NCBI RefSeq assembly: GCF_020991065.1
Contig: NZ_CP087710.1
Span: 1,674,001-1,738,000, forward strand
DNA length: 64,000 bases
Reading direction: 5' to 3'
Source: Nocardioides okcheonensis
GTDB taxonomy: Bacteria > Actinomycetota > Actinomycetes > Propionibacteriales > Nocardioidaceae
The position numbers and the translations under genes were made by a program. The notes beneath the pieces were generated by a model that saw only the letters and a program-made list of their open reading frames with translations, did not search any database and had not been told where the DNA came from. Of the stretch, positions 15,365 to 25,038 are shown piece after piece. Each line of letters opens with the position of its first letter. Position 1 is the stretch's first letter.

Positions 15365-17166
15365 AACCAGTCGGCGCGCATCTCCAGCGTGGTCGTGTCA
15401 CCGGAGGCGAGCAGGTCGAGCATCGGCCCCACCTTGGGCAGCTCCCAGCGGAAGAAGTACCGCGCGGCGGCCCGCTTGCCGTCGTAGAAGTCGCCCTGCC
15501 GCTCCCCCACCGCGACGAGCTGTTCGAGCCACATCCACGCCACGACGACGTGACCGGCGGCCTCGAGGTAGACGGTCGCGTTCGCCATCGTGCGGTCGGC
15601 GTCGCCGAGGCCGGCGAGCGCCATCGTGACCTCCCCGAGCCGGTCGACCGACGCCTTCAGCGCGGCGGCGTGCCCGGCCGCCTCGCCCCCGAGCGCGGTG
15701 GCCCGCTCGACCGTGTCGCCGATCCGGGCGGCGAGCGCCATCAGCGCGGCCCCGCCCCCGCCGAGGACCTTGCGGCCGAGCAGGTCGAGCGCCTGGATGC
15801 CGTGGGTGCCCTCGTGGATCGGGTTGAGCCGCTGGTCGCGCCAGTGGGCCTCGAGGTCGTGGTCGCGGGTGTAGCCCGCACCGCCGAGCACCTGGATGGC
15901 GAGGCTGTTGCTCTCCTGGCCCCACTGCGAGGGCCACGACTTCGCGATCGGCGTCAGCACGTCGAGCAGCCGGCTCGCCTCGACCCGCTCGTCGTCGTCG
16001 ACGGCGCTCGCCTGCAGGTCGAGCAGCCGCGAGCAGTAGAGGTTGAGCGCGAGCGCGCCCTCGACGTAGGACTTCTGCGCGAGCAGCATCCGGCGCACGT
16101 CGGCGTGCTCGATGATCGGGACCTGCGGGCCGGCCGGGTCGCCACCGGCCAGGCGACGGCCCTGCGGCCGCTCCCGGGCGTACGCCAGGGACTTCAGGTA
16201 GGCCGTGTAGGCGGTGGTGGTGGCGGACATCCCGACGCCGAGGCGCGCGGCGTTCATCATGTGGAACATGTAGGACAGGCCCCGGTGGGGCTCGCCGACG
16301 AGGTAGCCGACCGCGCCCGCGGCGCCGCCGGGCGTGTGGGCGCCGCTGCCGAAGACCGGCGCGGTGTTGACGGTGCCGCGCGAGCCCAGCTTGTGGTTGA
16401 TGCCGGCGAGGGTGACGTCGTTGCGCTCGCCGATCGAGCCGTCCTCGCCGACCAGGTGCTTGGGCACGATGAACAGCGAGATGCCGCGGGTGCCGGCCGG
16501 AGCGTCGGGGAGCTTGGCCAGGACCAGGTGGACGATATTCTCGCCCATCTCGTGGTCGCCGCCGGAGATCCACATCTTGTTGCCGAAGATCCGGTAGGTG
16601 CCGTCGTCGGCGGGGACCGCCCGGGTCACCACGTCGCCGAGGCTCGAGCCGGCGTGCGGCTCCGAGAGCGTCATGGTGCCGAAGAACCGGCCCTCGAGCA
16701 TCGGCGCTGCGTAGCGCTCGACCTGCTCGGGCGTGCCGTGGGCGAGCAGCAGCCCGGCGTTGGCGACGGTGAGGAAGGAGTACGCCGCGGTGCCGATGTT
16801 GGCGGCGGTGAACCACGCCATGCAGGCGGCGGCCACCGTCTGCGGGACCTGGTGGCCGCCGCGCTCGGCGTCCAGCGTCAGACCGAGCAGGTCGGCCTTC
16901 GCGAACTGCTGCAGCGCGGCGCCGATCTCGGGGATCAGGGTGACCTTGTCGCCGTCGAAGGTCGGCTCCTCGGTGTCGCTCTTGCGGTAGTGCGGCGCGA
17001 AGTGCTCGGTGGCGAGCTGCTCGCACAGCTCGAGAAGGGCGTCGTAGGACTCGCGGTCGTGCTCGGCGAAGCGGGGCCGCTCGCTCAGGGACTCGACGTC
17101 GAGCCACTCGAAGAGCAGGAACTGCAGGTCGCGCGCGGAGAGGACGGTGGAGGGCTGGGCAGGCAC
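15361..17166 (-). CDS. Acyl-CoA dehydrogenase, long DmdC-like subfamily
   Basis: 601 residues, about 200 longer than classical acyl-CoA dehydrogenases, like the long subfamily that includes DmdC (3-methylmercaptopropionyl-CoA dehydrogenase). FAD-binding features are the MTLSEPHAGSSLGDV and NKMWISGGDHEM segments (about 170-215). Near residue 455 NPIHEGTHGIQALDLLGRK carries the glutamate used as catalytic base in this group. A C-terminal domain of ~120 residues follows. It would oxidise an acyl-CoA to the enoyl-CoA, passing electrons to ETF; chain specificity cannot be inferred. It is a single-gene unit. Confidence 0.9.
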   Translation of the reverse strand: MPAQPSTVLSARDLQFLLFEWLDVESLSERPRFAEHDRESYDALLELCEQLATEHFAPHYRKSDTEEPTFDGDKVTLIPEIGAALQQFAKADLLGLTLDAERGGHQVPQTVAAACMAWFTAANIGTAAYSFLTVANAGLLLAHGTPEQVERYAAPMLEGRFFGTMTLSEPHAGSSLGDVVTRAVPADDGTYRIFGNKMWISGGDHEMGENIVHLVLAKLPDAPAGTRGISLFIVPKHLVGEDGSIGERNDVTLAGINHKLGSRGTVNTAPVFGSGAHTPGGAAGAVGYLVGEPHRGLSYMFHMMNAARLGVGMSATTTAYTAYLKSLAYARERPQGRRLAGGDPAGPQVPIIEHADVRRMLLAQKSYVEGALALNLYCSRLLDLQASAVDDDERVEASRLLDVLTPIAKSWPSQWGQESNSLAIQVLGGAGYTRDHDLEAHWRDQRLNPIHEGTHGIQALDLLGRKVLGGGGAALMALAARIGDTVERATALGGEAAGHAAALKASVDRLGEVTMALAGLGDADRTMANATVYLEAAGHVVVAWMWLEQLVAVGERQGDFYDGKRAAARYFFRWELPKVGPMLDLLASGDTTTLEMRADWF

Positions 17167-17333
17167 GGGACGACGTTACCCCCGGGTAGCCCACGACCGC
17201 GCGGGGCACACGGCACGAGCGCCCACTCCGCTCGGGACAGAGGGGGCGCTCGCCTTCCTCGACGCTACCGGCTCCCGGCTGCGAAGTCAGTCCCTTCGTC
17301 CGATCGCCTGTGGACGGTCCCTAGGCTGGGCCG

Positions 17334-18113
17334 GTGCGCATCGCGACCTGGAACGTCAACTCCCTCCGCTCCCGCATCGACCGTGTCGAGGCCTTCCTCC
17401 AGCGCCACGAGGTCGACGTCCTCGCCCTGCAGGAGACCAAGGCGCGCGAGGAGCAGCTGCCGCTGATGGGGCTGCAGGCGCTGGGCTACGAGGTCGCGGT
17501 GGCCGGTGTCAACCAGTGGAACGGCGTCGCGATCTGCTCCCGCGTCGGGCTGGAGGACGTCGAGGTGGGCTTCCCCGGGATGCCGCCCTACGGCGACCCG
17601 GCCGCGGCCGAGGCGCGTGCGATCGGCGCGACCTGCGGCGGCGTGCGGGTCTGGTCGCTCTACGTCCCCAACGGCCGCAAGCCCGACGACCCGCACTACG
17701 TCTACAAGCTGGAGTGGCTCGCCCGGCTCCGGGAGGCGGCCGGCGGCTGGCTCGACGCCCCCACGGCACTGGTCGGCGACTGGAACATCTGCCCGACCGA
17801 CGACGACGTCTTCGACGTCACCCAGTTCGCGAAGTCGACCCACGTCACGCCGCCCGAGCGCGCCGCCTTCCAGGCCTTCCTCGACGACGGCTGGGCCGAG
17901 ACGACGCGCGCGCACGCGCCCGGCTACACCTACTGGGACTACTACCGCCAGCGCTTCGAGCGCGACCGCGGGCTCAAGATCGACTTCGTCCTCGGCTCGC
18001 CCACGCTCGCCTCCCGCGTCACCGGCGCGTTCGTCGACCGCGACGAGCGCGACCCCGCCCAGGGCAGCGGGTCGCCGTCGGACCACGCGCCGGTCGTGGT
18101 CGACCTCAGCTGA
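17334..18113 (+). CDS. xthA: Exodeoxyribonuclease III
   Basis: 259 residues from a GTG. The endonuclease/exonuclease/phosphatase fold is complete: WNVNSLRSR (residues 6-14), the metal-binding LQETK at ~33-37, the catalytic DWNICPTDDDV near 148-158, and the terminal SDHAPVVVDL. Residue set and length fit bacterial ExoIII, which cleaves abasic sites and degrades 3' ends in base-excision repair. Its end overlaps the end of the convergent MFS gene by 8 bp. The 167-bp gap before it shows no other feature. Confidence 0.95.
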   Translation: MRIATWNVNSLRSRIDRVEAFLQRHEVDVLALQETKAREEQLPLMGLQALGYEVAVAGVNQWNGVAICSRVGLEDVEVGFPGMPPYGDPAAAEARAIGATCGGVRVWSLYVPNGRKPDDPHYVYKLEWLARLREAAGGWLDAPTALVGDWNICPTDDDVFDVTQFAKSTHVTPPERAAFQAFLDDGWAETTRAHAPGYTYWDYYRQRFERDRGLKIDFVLGSPTLASRVTGAFVDRDERDPAQGSGSPSDHAPVVVDLS

Positions 18114-19410
18114 CCGGCACGGCCGGCCTGCGCCGGATGGCGTACGACATCACCGCGGCGACCGCGCACAGCACGGCCGCGGCGTAGAACGCCGGGTCGT
18201 AGTCGCCGGTGAGGTCGCGGACGATCCCGGCGCCGGAGGCCGCGAGCGCGGCGCCGACCTGGTGGCTGGCGAACACCCAGCCGAAGACGATCGGTCCGGT
18301 CGCGGCGCCGAACCACTCGCGGCAGATCGCCACGGTCGGCGGCACCGTCGCGACCCAGTCGAGGCCGTAGACGACGATGAAGACCCACATGCTCGGCTCG
18401 ACGTGCGGCGATATCAGCGCCGGCAGCGTCATCAGGCCGACGCCGCGCAGCGCGTAGTAGCCGACCAGCAGCAGCCGCGGGTCGACCTTGTCGGTGAGCC
18501 AGCCCGACGCGACCGTGCCGACCACGTCGAAGACGCCGACGACGGCCAGCAGCGACGCGGCCGTCGTGGCCGGCATCCCGTGGTCGTGCGCCGCCGGGAC
18601 GAAGTGGGTGGCGATCAGGCCGTTGGTGGTCATCCCGCAGATCGCGAAGCCGCCGGCCAGCAGCCAGAAGGTGCGGCTGCGCGCGGCCTCGAGGAGCACC
18701 GACACGGCGCGTCCCGCGCTGGAGCCGACCTGCTGGTGCGGTGGCGGACCGGGGTCGGCGTCGGTCGCGCCGTAGGCCCGGATCCCGAGGTCGGCCGGGT
18801 GGTTGCGCAGCAGGAGCAGCACGAGCGGCACGACGGCGAGCGCCGCACCCGCCGCGACCAGCGCGGCGGTGCGCCAGCCGTGGTGGGTCGCGAGCCACGC
18901 CACGACCGGGAGGAAGACCAGCTGGCCGGTGGCGTTGCCGGCGGTGAGGATGCCGCTGACCAGGCCGCGGCGCGCGACGAACCAGCGGCTGGTGATCGTC
19001 GCGACGAAGGCCATCGACATCGAGCCCGTGCCGATCCCGACGAGCAGGCCCCAGCAGGCCACCAGCTGCCACGGCTGCGTCATGAAGACGGTGAGCCCGC
19101 TGCCGACCGCGACCATGAGCAGCGCGAACGTCACGACCGGCCGGACGCCGAAGCGGTCCATGAGCGCGGCGGCGAACGGCGAGATCAGCCCGAAGAGCAT
19201 CAGGTTGACCGACACCGCGGACCCGATCAGCCCGTGCGACCAGCCGAACTCGTCGTGCAGCGGCTCGACGAGGACGCCCGGCACGGAGCGGAAGGCGGCG
19301 GCGCCGACCAGCGTCACGAACGCGGTCGCGGCCACCACCCAGGCCCAGTGCAGCCGCTGCGGCGGGGCGAGGTCGGGCCCGGTGCCGCTGGAGGGCGTCG
19401 TGGTGGTCAC
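18106..19410 (-). CDS. MFS transporter (monocarboxylate/oxalate-type)
   Basis: 434 residues from the GTG at 19410; a GTG 15 bp upstream is an alternative and neither has a good ribosome binding site. Twelve hydrophobic segments in two halves of six are visible, with the MFS loop motif (DRFGVRPVVT, about residue 78) between helices 2 and 3 and a cytoplasmic loop around 205-225. The style (FGWSHGLIGSAVSVNLMLFGL; RWFVARRGLVSGILTAG) is that of the monocarboxylate/oxalate antiporter subfamily. Substrate unknown. It is divergent from rmuC. Confidence 0.8.
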   Translation of the reverse strand: MTTTTPSSGTGPDLAPPQRLHWAWVVAATAFVTLVGAAAFRSVPGVLVEPLHDEFGWSHGLIGSAVSVNLMLFGLISPFAAALMDRFGVRPVVTFALLMVAVGSGLTVFMTQPWQLVACWGLLVGIGTGSMSMAFVATITSRWFVARRGLVSGILTAGNATGQLVFLPVVAWLATHHGWRTAALVAAGAALAVVPLVLLLLRNHPADLGIRAYGATDADPGPPPHQQVGSSAGRAVSVLLEAARSRTFWLLAGGFAICGMTTNGLIATHFVPAAHDHGMPATTAASLLAVVGVFDVVGTVASGWLTDKVDPRLLLVGYYALRGVGLMTLPALISPHVEPSMWVFIVVYGLDWVATVPPTVAICREWFGAATGPIVFGWVFASHQVGAALAASGAGIVRDLTGDYDPAFYAAAVLCAVAAVMSYAIRRRPAVPVS

Positions 19411-19459
19411 CGGACGATGGTGCACCCTCGATGTCGGTGCGTGCCTCCATGCTGGCCCC

Positions 19460-20647
19460 ATGGACACCTTCCCCCTGCTGCTCACCCTGGCGCTGGTCCT
19501 CGCCGTCGGCCTCGCGCTCGGGGCGCTGATCGGCGTGCTCTGGTCACGCGCACGCCCCGCCGACGACCCCGCCCTCGCGGCCCTCCAGCAGCGCGCGGCC
19601 GACCAGGCCGTCGTGCGCGACGGCCTCGACCGGCTCCAGGACCAGCTCAGCGACCTCGCCCACGACCGGGTCGCGTGGCAGTCCCAGCTCAACCAGCAGG
19701 TGGCCGACATGCGCCACTCCACCGACACCCTGCGCCGCGAGACCGCCACCCTCGCCACGGCGCTGCGCAAGCCGCAGGTCCGCGGGCAGTGGGGCGAGCT
19801 CCACCTGCGCCGCACCGTCGAGCTCGCCGGACTCGTCGACCACTGCGACTTCGCCGAGCAGGTCCGCGTCGACGACGGCCGGCTGCGCCCCGACCTGGTC
19901 GTCTCCCTCGCGGGCGGGCGGACCATCGCGGTCGACGCCAAGGCGCCGCTCGCGGCGTTCCTCGACCTGACCTCGGCCGACGACCCCGAGGAGCACGACC
20001 GTGCCCTGGCTCGCCTCGGCCAGCACGTCCGCACGCACGTCGCCGACCTCGGGTCCCGGCGCTACTGGGAGGCGCTGTCGAGCACGCCCGAGTTCGTGGT
20101 GCTGTTCCTGCCGGGCGAGGCGATCCTGCAGGCCGCGCTCCAGGCGGTGCCCGACCTCGTCGAGCAGGCGACGGCACGCAACGTCGTGCTCGCCACCCCG
20201 TCCACGCTGATCGCGCTGCTGCGCACCGTCGCGCAGGGCTGGCAGCACGAGGTGCTCAACGCCCAGGCCGAGCGGGTGCAGCGCCTCGGCCAGGAGCTGC
20301 ACGCCCGGCTCGGCTCGATGGCCGGCCACCTCGACCGCGTCGGGCGCTCGCTCAACGCCAGCGTCGTCGCCTACAACCAGGCGATGGGGTCGCTCGAGGG
20401 CCGCGTGCTGGTCTCGGCGCGCCGCTTCTCCGAGCTGGGCGTGACGTCCGAGGGCCTCGAGCCGCCCCGTCAGGTCGAGACGGTGCCGCGGTCGCTGGCC
20501 GCGCCCGAGCTCGCGCCCGACGCCTCACTCGACGCCTCACTCGACGCCTCGGCGCTCGCCGACCTCGGTCGCGGCGACCCGACCATCGACGACCTGCTCG
20601 AGGACCAGCAGCCCGCTCCCCCGGCGCGCCGCGCCGAGGGCGCCTGA
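19460..20647 (+). CDS. rmuC: DNA recombination protein RmuC homolog
   Basis: 395 residues. An N-terminal membrane helix (about 5-27) is followed by a coiled coil (about 40-105) and the RmuC domain (about 110-330), where LRPDLVVSLAGG and TIAVDAKAPL form a PD-(D/E)xK-like nuclease core. RmuC limits rearrangements at inverted repeats in E. coli. The C-terminus has a short Asp-Ala-Ser-Leu tandem (about 354-364) and an acidic tail, probably disordered. A small membrane-protein gene follows 15 bp later and is likely co-transcribed. Confidence 0.9.
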   Translation: MDTFPLLLTLALVLAVGLALGALIGVLWSRARPADDPALAALQQRAADQAVVRDGLDRLQDQLSDLAHDRVAWQSQLNQQVADMRHSTDTLRRETATLATALRKPQVRGQWGELHLRRTVELAGLVDHCDFAEQVRVDDGRLRPDLVVSLAGGRTIAVDAKAPLAAFLDLTSADDPEEHDRALARLGQHVRTHVADLGSRRYWEALSSTPEFVVLFLPGEAILQAALQAVPDLVEQATARNVVLATPSTLIALLRTVAQGWQHEVLNAQAERVQRLGQELHARLGSMAGHLDRVGRSLNASVVAYNQAMGSLEGRVLVSARRFSELGVTSEGLEPPRQVETVPRSLAAPELAPDASLDASLDASALADLGRGDPTIDDLLEDQQPAPPARRAEGA

Positions 20648-20662
20648 CGGCGGTCCTAGGTT

Positions 20663-21106
20663 GTGGCCGTGACGCACGCCGAGCCGTACTGGCAGGCCGG
20701 GCAGGAGCCCGGCCGCCAGGTCGTCGTGCTGGGCATCGCGGTCTGCCTGACCGCCGTCGCCGTCGACGTGCTGCTCGTGGGTCGGCTCACGCTGTTCTTC
20801 GACCTGTGCTTCATGGCCTCGTGCCTGCTGCTGGCGGCGCTCGTGCGCCGCCGCGACTTCTTCCTGGTCGCGTTCCTGCCGCCGCTGCTGATGGCGACGG
20901 TGGTCGCGTTCCTCGCGGTGGTCGCCCGCGACGTCGTCGCCGACTCCGGCGACAGCCTGCTGCAGGCCGTGGTCTCCGGGGTCGCGACCCACGGCCTCGC
21001 CCTGTTCGTCGGCTACGCGCTCTGCCTGGGCTGGCTGGTGTGGCGGCTGCGCCGCGGCGGCAACCTGGGCGCCGAGCTCAGCCGCGAGCTCGGCCAGACC
21101 CCCTGA
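20663..21106 (+). CDS. Small membrane protein (DUF6542-like)
   Basis: 147 residues from GTG 20663 or 145 from GTG 20669. Four hydrophobic segments (about 22-40, 44-62, 68-88, 98-127) end in a basic C-terminus (WRLRRGGN). Actinobacteria often carry a DUF6542 protein in this neighbourhood; family assignment rests on size, helix pattern and context, so it is tentative. It follows rmuC closely and converges on the YciO-type gene. Confidence 0.6.
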   Translation: MAVTHAEPYWQAGQEPGRQVVVLGIAVCLTAVAVDVLLVGRLTLFFDLCFMASCLLLAALVRRRDFFLVAFLPPLLMATVVAFLAVVARDVVADSGDSLLQAVVSGVATHGLALFVGYALCLGWLVWRLRRGGNLGAELSRELGQTP

Positions 21107-21125
21107 CCCGAGCCGACGCTTCCGC

Positions 21126-21749
21126 TCAGTCCTCGAAGCGGGACACGTCGCCGGCGCCGCGGCGCACGACCACCGGCTCGGCCTCGGACCAGTCGATGAC
21201 CGAGGTGGGCTCGGCGGTCACCTCGCCCGACTCGATCACGATGTCGACGACGTGGTCGAGCTCCTCCTTGATCTCCCAGCCCATGGTCCGCGCCTCGGTC
21301 TCGCCGGGCAGGATCAGGGTGCTGGTCAGGATCGGCTCGCCGATCTCCTCGAGCAGCGCGCAGACCAGGACGTGGTCGGGGATCCGGACGCCGACCGTGC
21401 GCTTCTTGGGGTGCATCAGCCGCTTCGGGACCTCGCCGGTGGCGGGGAGGATGAAGGTGTACGGCCCCGGGGTCGCGGCCTTGATCGCCCGGAACGCGTG
21501 GTTGTCGACGTGGACGAACTGCCCGAGCTGGGAGAAGTCCTTGCACATCAAGGTGAAGTGGTGCCGGTCGTCGAGCTCGCGGATCCGCAGGATCCGGTCG
21601 CGGCCGTCGCGGTTGCCGAGCTGGGCGCCGAGGGCGTAGCCGGAGTCGGTCGGGTACGCGATCAGGGCGTCGTCGCGCAACGCCTCCACCACCTGCGTGA
21701 CCAGGCGGCCCTGCGGGTTGTCCGGGTGGATGTCGAGGAAGCGGGCCAT
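21126..21749 (-). CDS. Sua5/YciO/YrdC-family protein
   Basis: 207 residues of the YrdC fold: ALIAYPTDSGYALGAQLGN at ~29-47 and KAATPGPYTFILPAT near 90-104 match the ATP/threonine-binding groove of threonylcarbamoyladenylate synthases. The sequence style (FLDIHPDNPQ start, VGVRIPDHV) is closer to YciO than to the essential TsaC/Sua5, so a direct role in t6A formation is uncertain. It starts 9 bp after ispH ends on the same strand and is probably co-transcribed with it. Confidence 0.85.
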   Translation of the reverse strand: MARFLDIHPDNPQGRLVTQVVEALRDDALIAYPTDSGYALGAQLGNRDGRDRILRIRELDDRHHFTLMCKDFSQLGQFVHVDNHAFRAIKAATPGPYTFILPATGEVPKRLMHPKKRTVGVRIPDHVLVCALLEEIGEPILTSTLILPGETEARTMGWEIKEELDHVVDIVIESGEVTAEPTSVIDWSEAEPVVVRRGAGDVSRFED

Positions 21750-21757
21750 CGGGAGCC

Positions 21758-22756
21758 TCAGGCCTGCTGCGCCGCGCGCAGGTCACGGCGCAGCTCGGGC
21801 GGCAGCGCGAAGATCAGCGACTCCTCGGCGGAGTGGACCGCGCGCGCGTCGGGGTAGCCGCGCTCGGACAGGAACGCGAGCACGCCCTCGACCAGGTCCT
21901 CCGGCACCGACGCGCCCGACGTCACGGACACTGTGTCGACCCCCTCGAGCCAGGCCTCGTCGATCTCGGTGTGGTCGTCGACGAGGTAGGACGCCTTGGC
22001 GCCGGCCTCGAGGGCGACCTCGACCAGGCGCACCGAGTTCGACGAGTTGCGCGAGCCGACCACGATCACCAGGTCCGCCTCGGCCGAGATCTCCTTGATC
22101 GCGAGCTGGCGGTTCTGGGTGGCGTAGCAGATGTCGTCGCTCGGCGGGTCGAGCAGGAGCGGGAACTTCTCGCGGATCGCGGCGACGGTCTCGAGGGTCT
22201 CGTCGACGCTCAGCGTGGTCTGGGAGAGCCACGCGACCTTGGCCGGGTCGCGCACCTCGATGCGGGCGACGTCGGCGGGGCTCTCGACGAGCTGGATGTG
22301 GTCCGGCGCCTCGCCCGCGGTGCCCTCGACCTCCTCGTGCCCGGCGTGGCCGATCAGCAGGATGTCGTAGTCGTCGCCGGCGAAGCGCTTGGCCTCGTGG
22401 TGGACCTTCGTCACCAGCGGGCAGGTCGCGTCGATGGTCTTGAGGCCGCGCTCGGCGGCCTGGGCGTGCACGGCCGGGGAGACACCGTGGGCGGAGAACA
22501 CCACGGTCCGGCCCTCGGGCACCTCGTCGAGCTCCTCGACGAAGATCGCCCCGCGCGACTCGAGGTTGGCCACGACGTGCTTGTTGTGCACGATCTGCTT
22601 GCGGACGTAGACCGGCGCGCCGTAGAGGTCGAGCGCCTTCTCGACCGTGATCACGGCCCGGTCCACGCCGGCGCAGTAGCCGCGGGGGGCCGCCAGCAGG
22701 ACGTTCTTGGCGGTCTCGGGGTCGAGGACCGGTGGCAGGCCGAGGTCGGTGCTCAT
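21758..22756 (-). CDS. ispH: 4-hydroxy-3-methylbut-2-enyl diphosphate reductase
   Basis: 332 residues from the ATG at 22756. The three cysteines that hold the iron-sulfur cluster are visible in [13 protein letters not shown] (residue ~29), [11 protein letters not shown] (~111) and [11 protein letters not shown] (~207). The substrate-binding set around [10 protein letters not shown] (catalytic Glu) and NSSNSVRL is also present. It makes IPP and DMAPP at the last step of the MEP pathway. It is divergent from xseA across 47 bp and followed by the YciO-type gene, a common actinobacterial order. Confidence 0.95.
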   Translation of the reverse strand: MSTDLGLPPVLDPETAKNVLLAAPRGYCAGVDRAVITVEKALDLYGAPVYVRKQIVHNKHVVANLESRGAIFVEELDEVPEGRTVVFSAHGVSPAVHAQAAERGLKTIDATCPLVTKVHHEAKRFAGDDYDILLIGHAGHEEVEGTAGEAPDHIQLVESPADVARIEVRDPAKVAWLSQTTLSVDETLETVAAIREKFPLLLDPPSDDICYATQNRQLAIKEISAEADLVIVVGSRNSSNSVRLVEVALEAGAKASYLVDDHTEIDEAWLEGVDTVSVTSGASVPEDLVEGVLAFLSERGYPDARAVHSAEESLIFALPPELRRDLRAAQQA

Positions 22757-22803
22757 GGGTCCGAGTCTACGGGGGTGTCCGCCCCCTCCCCTATCCTCGC
22801 CGC

Positions 22804-24054
22804 GTGCCCTCACTCCGCGACGCCACGGCCGAGTCCCCGGCCCCGGTGCGGGCCGTCGCCAACGCGGTCGCGCAGTGGATCGACCGGCTCGGCGGCGTGT
22901 GGGTCGAGGGCCAGCTCGCGCAGGTCACCCGCCGTCCCGGCATGCAGACCGTCTTCATGACCCTGCGCGACACGGTCGCCGACATCTCGGTGACCCTCAC
23001 CTGCCCGCGCGCGCTGCTCGACTCGATGAACCCGCCGCTCGTCGAGGGCGCCAGCGTCGTCGTCCACGCCCGCCCCAGCTTCTACGCCAACCGCGGCTCG
23101 TTCTCGCTGGCCGCCCGCGAGATCCGGATGGTCGGCCTCGGCGAGCTGCTCGCCCGCCTCGAGCGCCGCCGCCAGCTCCTCGCCGCGGAGGGGCTCTTCG
23201 CCGCCGAGCTCAAGCGCGACCTGCCGTTCCTGCCCACCCGCGTCGGGCTGGTCACCGCGCCCAACAGCGCCGCGGAGCGCGACGTGCTGGAGAACGCGCG
23301 TCGCCGCTGGCCGGCCGTGCAGTTCGAGGTGGCCTACGCCGCCATGCAGGGGCAGCGCTCGGCGGCCGAGGTGATCGAGGCGCTCGACCGCCTCGAGCGC
23401 CACCCCGACGTCGACGTCATCGTGGTGGCGCGCGGCGGCGGGTCGATCGAGGACCTGCTGCCGTTCTCCGACGAGGCGCTCATCCGGGCCGTCCACGCCC
23501 TGCGCACGCCGGTGGTGTCGGCCATCGGCCACGAGCCCGACCAGCCGCTCCTCGACCTGGTCGCCGACGTCCGCGCCTCGACGCCCACCGACGCCGCCAA
23601 GCTGGTCGTGCCCGACATGGCCGAGGAGGTCCACGGCGTCGCGTGGGCGCGCGACCGGCTGCGCCAGGTGATCACCCAGCGGATCGCCCGGGAGCGGGAC
23701 TGGCTGCTCCAGCTGCGCTCGCGGCCCGCGCTGGCCGACCCGCGCACCCTGCTCGACGCCCGCACCGACGAGCTCGACGCCCTGCTCGCCCGGGCACGAC
23801 GCACCCTGTCCCACCGCCTCGACCGGGCCGCCGACGACATCGGCCACCAGCGTGCCCGCGCCCAGGCGCTGTCGCCGCTGGCCACCCTGCAGCGCGGCTA
23901 CGCGGTGCTCCAGGACGCCGACGGCCACGTCCTGACGTCGGTCGCGCAGGCCGCCGTCGGCGACGTCGTGTCGGTCCGCGTGGCCGACGGCCGCATCCAC
24001 GCCACCACCAGCGGCATCGAGCCGCACGACGTCGAGGAGGACCACGATGAGTGA
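22804..24054 (+). CDS. xseA: Exodeoxyribonuclease VII large subunit
   Basis: 416 residues from the GTG at 22804. An OB-fold (about 20-110, ending in [17 protein letters not shown]) precedes the catalytic domain, with [26 protein letters not shown] sequence near 145 and the glycine-rich [18 protein letters not shown] and [19 protein letters not shown] motifs near 208-260. A long coiled coil (about 275-365) binds the small subunits. It overlaps xseB by 8 bp, so the two subunits are translationally coupled. Confidence 0.95.
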   Translation: MPSLRDATAESPAPVRAVANAVAQWIDRLGGVWVEGQLAQVTRRPGMQTVFMTLRDTVADISVTLTCPRALLDSMNPPLVEGASVVVHARPSFYANRGSFSLAAREIRMVGLGELLARLERRRQLLAAEGLFAAELKRDLPFLPTRVGLVTAPNSAAERDVLENARRRWPAVQFEVAYAAMQGQRSAAEVIEALDRLERHPDVDVIVVARGGGSIEDLLPFSDEALIRAVHALRTPVVSAIGHEPDQPLLDLVADVRASTPTDAAKLVVPDMAEEVHGVAWARDRLRQVITQRIARERDWLLQLRSRPALADPRTLLDARTDELDALLARARRTLSHRLDRAADDIGHQRARAQALSPLATLQRGYAVLQDADGHVLTSVAQAAVGDVVSVRVADGRIHATTSGIEPHDVEEDHDE

Positions 24055-24259
24055 CGCCACCACCCAGCAGCCGAGCTACGAGGAGGCGCGCGAGGAGCTC
24101 GTCGAGGTGGTCCGCACCCTCGAGGCCGGCGGCACGACCCTCGAGGAGTCGCTCGCCCTGTGGGAGCGCGGCGAGGCCCTCGCCAGGCTCTGCCAGGAGT
24201 GGCTCGACGGAGCCCGGCGTCGCCTCGACGAGGCGATCGGCCCCGACGACGAGTCCTGA
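24047..24259 (+). CDS. xseB: Exodeoxyribonuclease VII small subunit
   Basis: 70 residues forming two helices, with the family pattern [35 protein letters not shown] and a closing LDEA. It overlaps the end of xseA and supplies the multiple small subunits that wrap the XseA coiled coil. Confidence 0.93.
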   Translation: MSDATTQQPSYEEAREELVEVVRTLEAGGTTLEESLALWERGEALARLCQEWLDGARRRLDEAIGPDDES

Positions 24260-24267
24260 CCACCGCC

Positions 24268-24303
24268 GGTCGAGGAGGAGGGACGACGTCCCTCCTCGAG
24301 ACC
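24268..24303. terminator. Bidirectional hairpin between xseB and DUF4245 gene
   Basis: GGTC-GAGGAGGAGGGAC pairs imperfectly with GTCCCTCCTCGAGACC across a short loop, directly after the xseB stop and before the convergent gene's stop. Confidence 0.65.
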
Positions 24304-24306
24304 CCC

Positions 24307-24846
24307 TCAGCGGGTCAGCAGTCCCACGTAGGCCTCGAGGTCGGCGACCGGCGCCGACCCGTAGACCAGCAGTGCCTCGTCGTCGAGCTCGGTGGAGAAG
24401 CCGTGGTCGCCGCCGTCGTCCGACCAGGTCTGCCAGGTGTCGGTGACCCCTGACGCGAGGTCGGCGTCGTCGCCCTGCTCGGCCTTCTCGTCGACGTAGG
24501 TCTCCACGAGGTCGTCGACCGACGACGTCTGCTCCTGGCGGATGCCGATGAACTTCCCGTCGTCGGTGAGCACGCCGAGCCCCCACCGCGGGTCGTCGCC
24601 CGCCGCGAGGTCGACGCTGGTGGCGGTCCAGCCGGCGGGGAGCTCGCTCGGGTGCACGACCGCGAAGTCGGCCTGCTCGGCCAGGCCGACGCTGGCCTGC
24701 CAGTCGACCGGCTGCACCTCCACCTCGGCGTCGCCGCGGAACAGCCCGCGCCAGGCGACGTACGCCACGACCACGAGCACCGTGACGATCAGCGCACCCG
24801 TCATGCCGCCGAACGACCGTGTGTACCGACTGGGCTGCTCACTCAC
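24307..24846 (-). CDS. DUF4245 membrane-anchored protein
   Basis: 179 residues from the GTG at 24846 (ATGs at 24855 and 24864 are alternatives). One membrane helix (about 16-36) anchors an extracytoplasmic domain with the DUF4245 pattern: VQPVDWQASVG, LPAGWTATSVD, and a closing LLVYGSAP. This family almost always sits beside xseAB and glpX in actinobacteria, as here; its function is unknown. Confidence 0.85.
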   Translation of the reverse strand: MSEQPSRYTRSFGGMTGALIVTVLVVVAYVAWRGLFRGDAEVEVQPVDWQASVGLAEQADFAVVHPSELPAGWTATSVDLAAGDDPRWGLGVLTDDGKFIGIRQEQTSSVDDLVETYVDEKAEQGDDADLASGVTDTWQTWSDDGGDHGFSTELDDEALLVYGSAPVADLEAYVGLLTR

Positions 24847-24871
24847 GCCCCTCATTCTCCCCACCCCTCGG

Positions 24872-24930
24872 TAGTCCGTATCAATCGGCGCCTCCCGAGG
24901 GCCGCGGGTGGCGCCGATCGATACGGACTA
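24872..24930. promoter_or_regulatory. 21-bp inverted repeat upstream of the molybdate operon
   Basis: The arms are TAGTCCGTATCAATCGGCGC-C (24872-24892) and its complement (24910-24930) with one mismatch and a 17-nt centre; weaker pairing extends further out. It lies between the divergent DUF4245 and HTH-TOBE genes. It could be an operator or a hairpin of the DUF4245 leader. A 10-bp direct repeat GCAGGTGCGG occurs twice nearby (24985 and 25017). Confidence 0.5.
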
Positions 24931-25038
24931 TCGGGAGGGGGCGCGGAGGGGGTGGCGAGGGATCGTCGCCGGGGACTCCGATCAGCAGGTGCGGTGATGA
25001 AGAGGCCCGATCGACCGCAGGTGCGGCATACTGCACGC

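Noticed and set aside
24847..25038. Molybdenum-cofactor riboswitch before the molybdate operon
   Set aside because: The main structure is a simple long inverted repeat without the expected multi-stem core.
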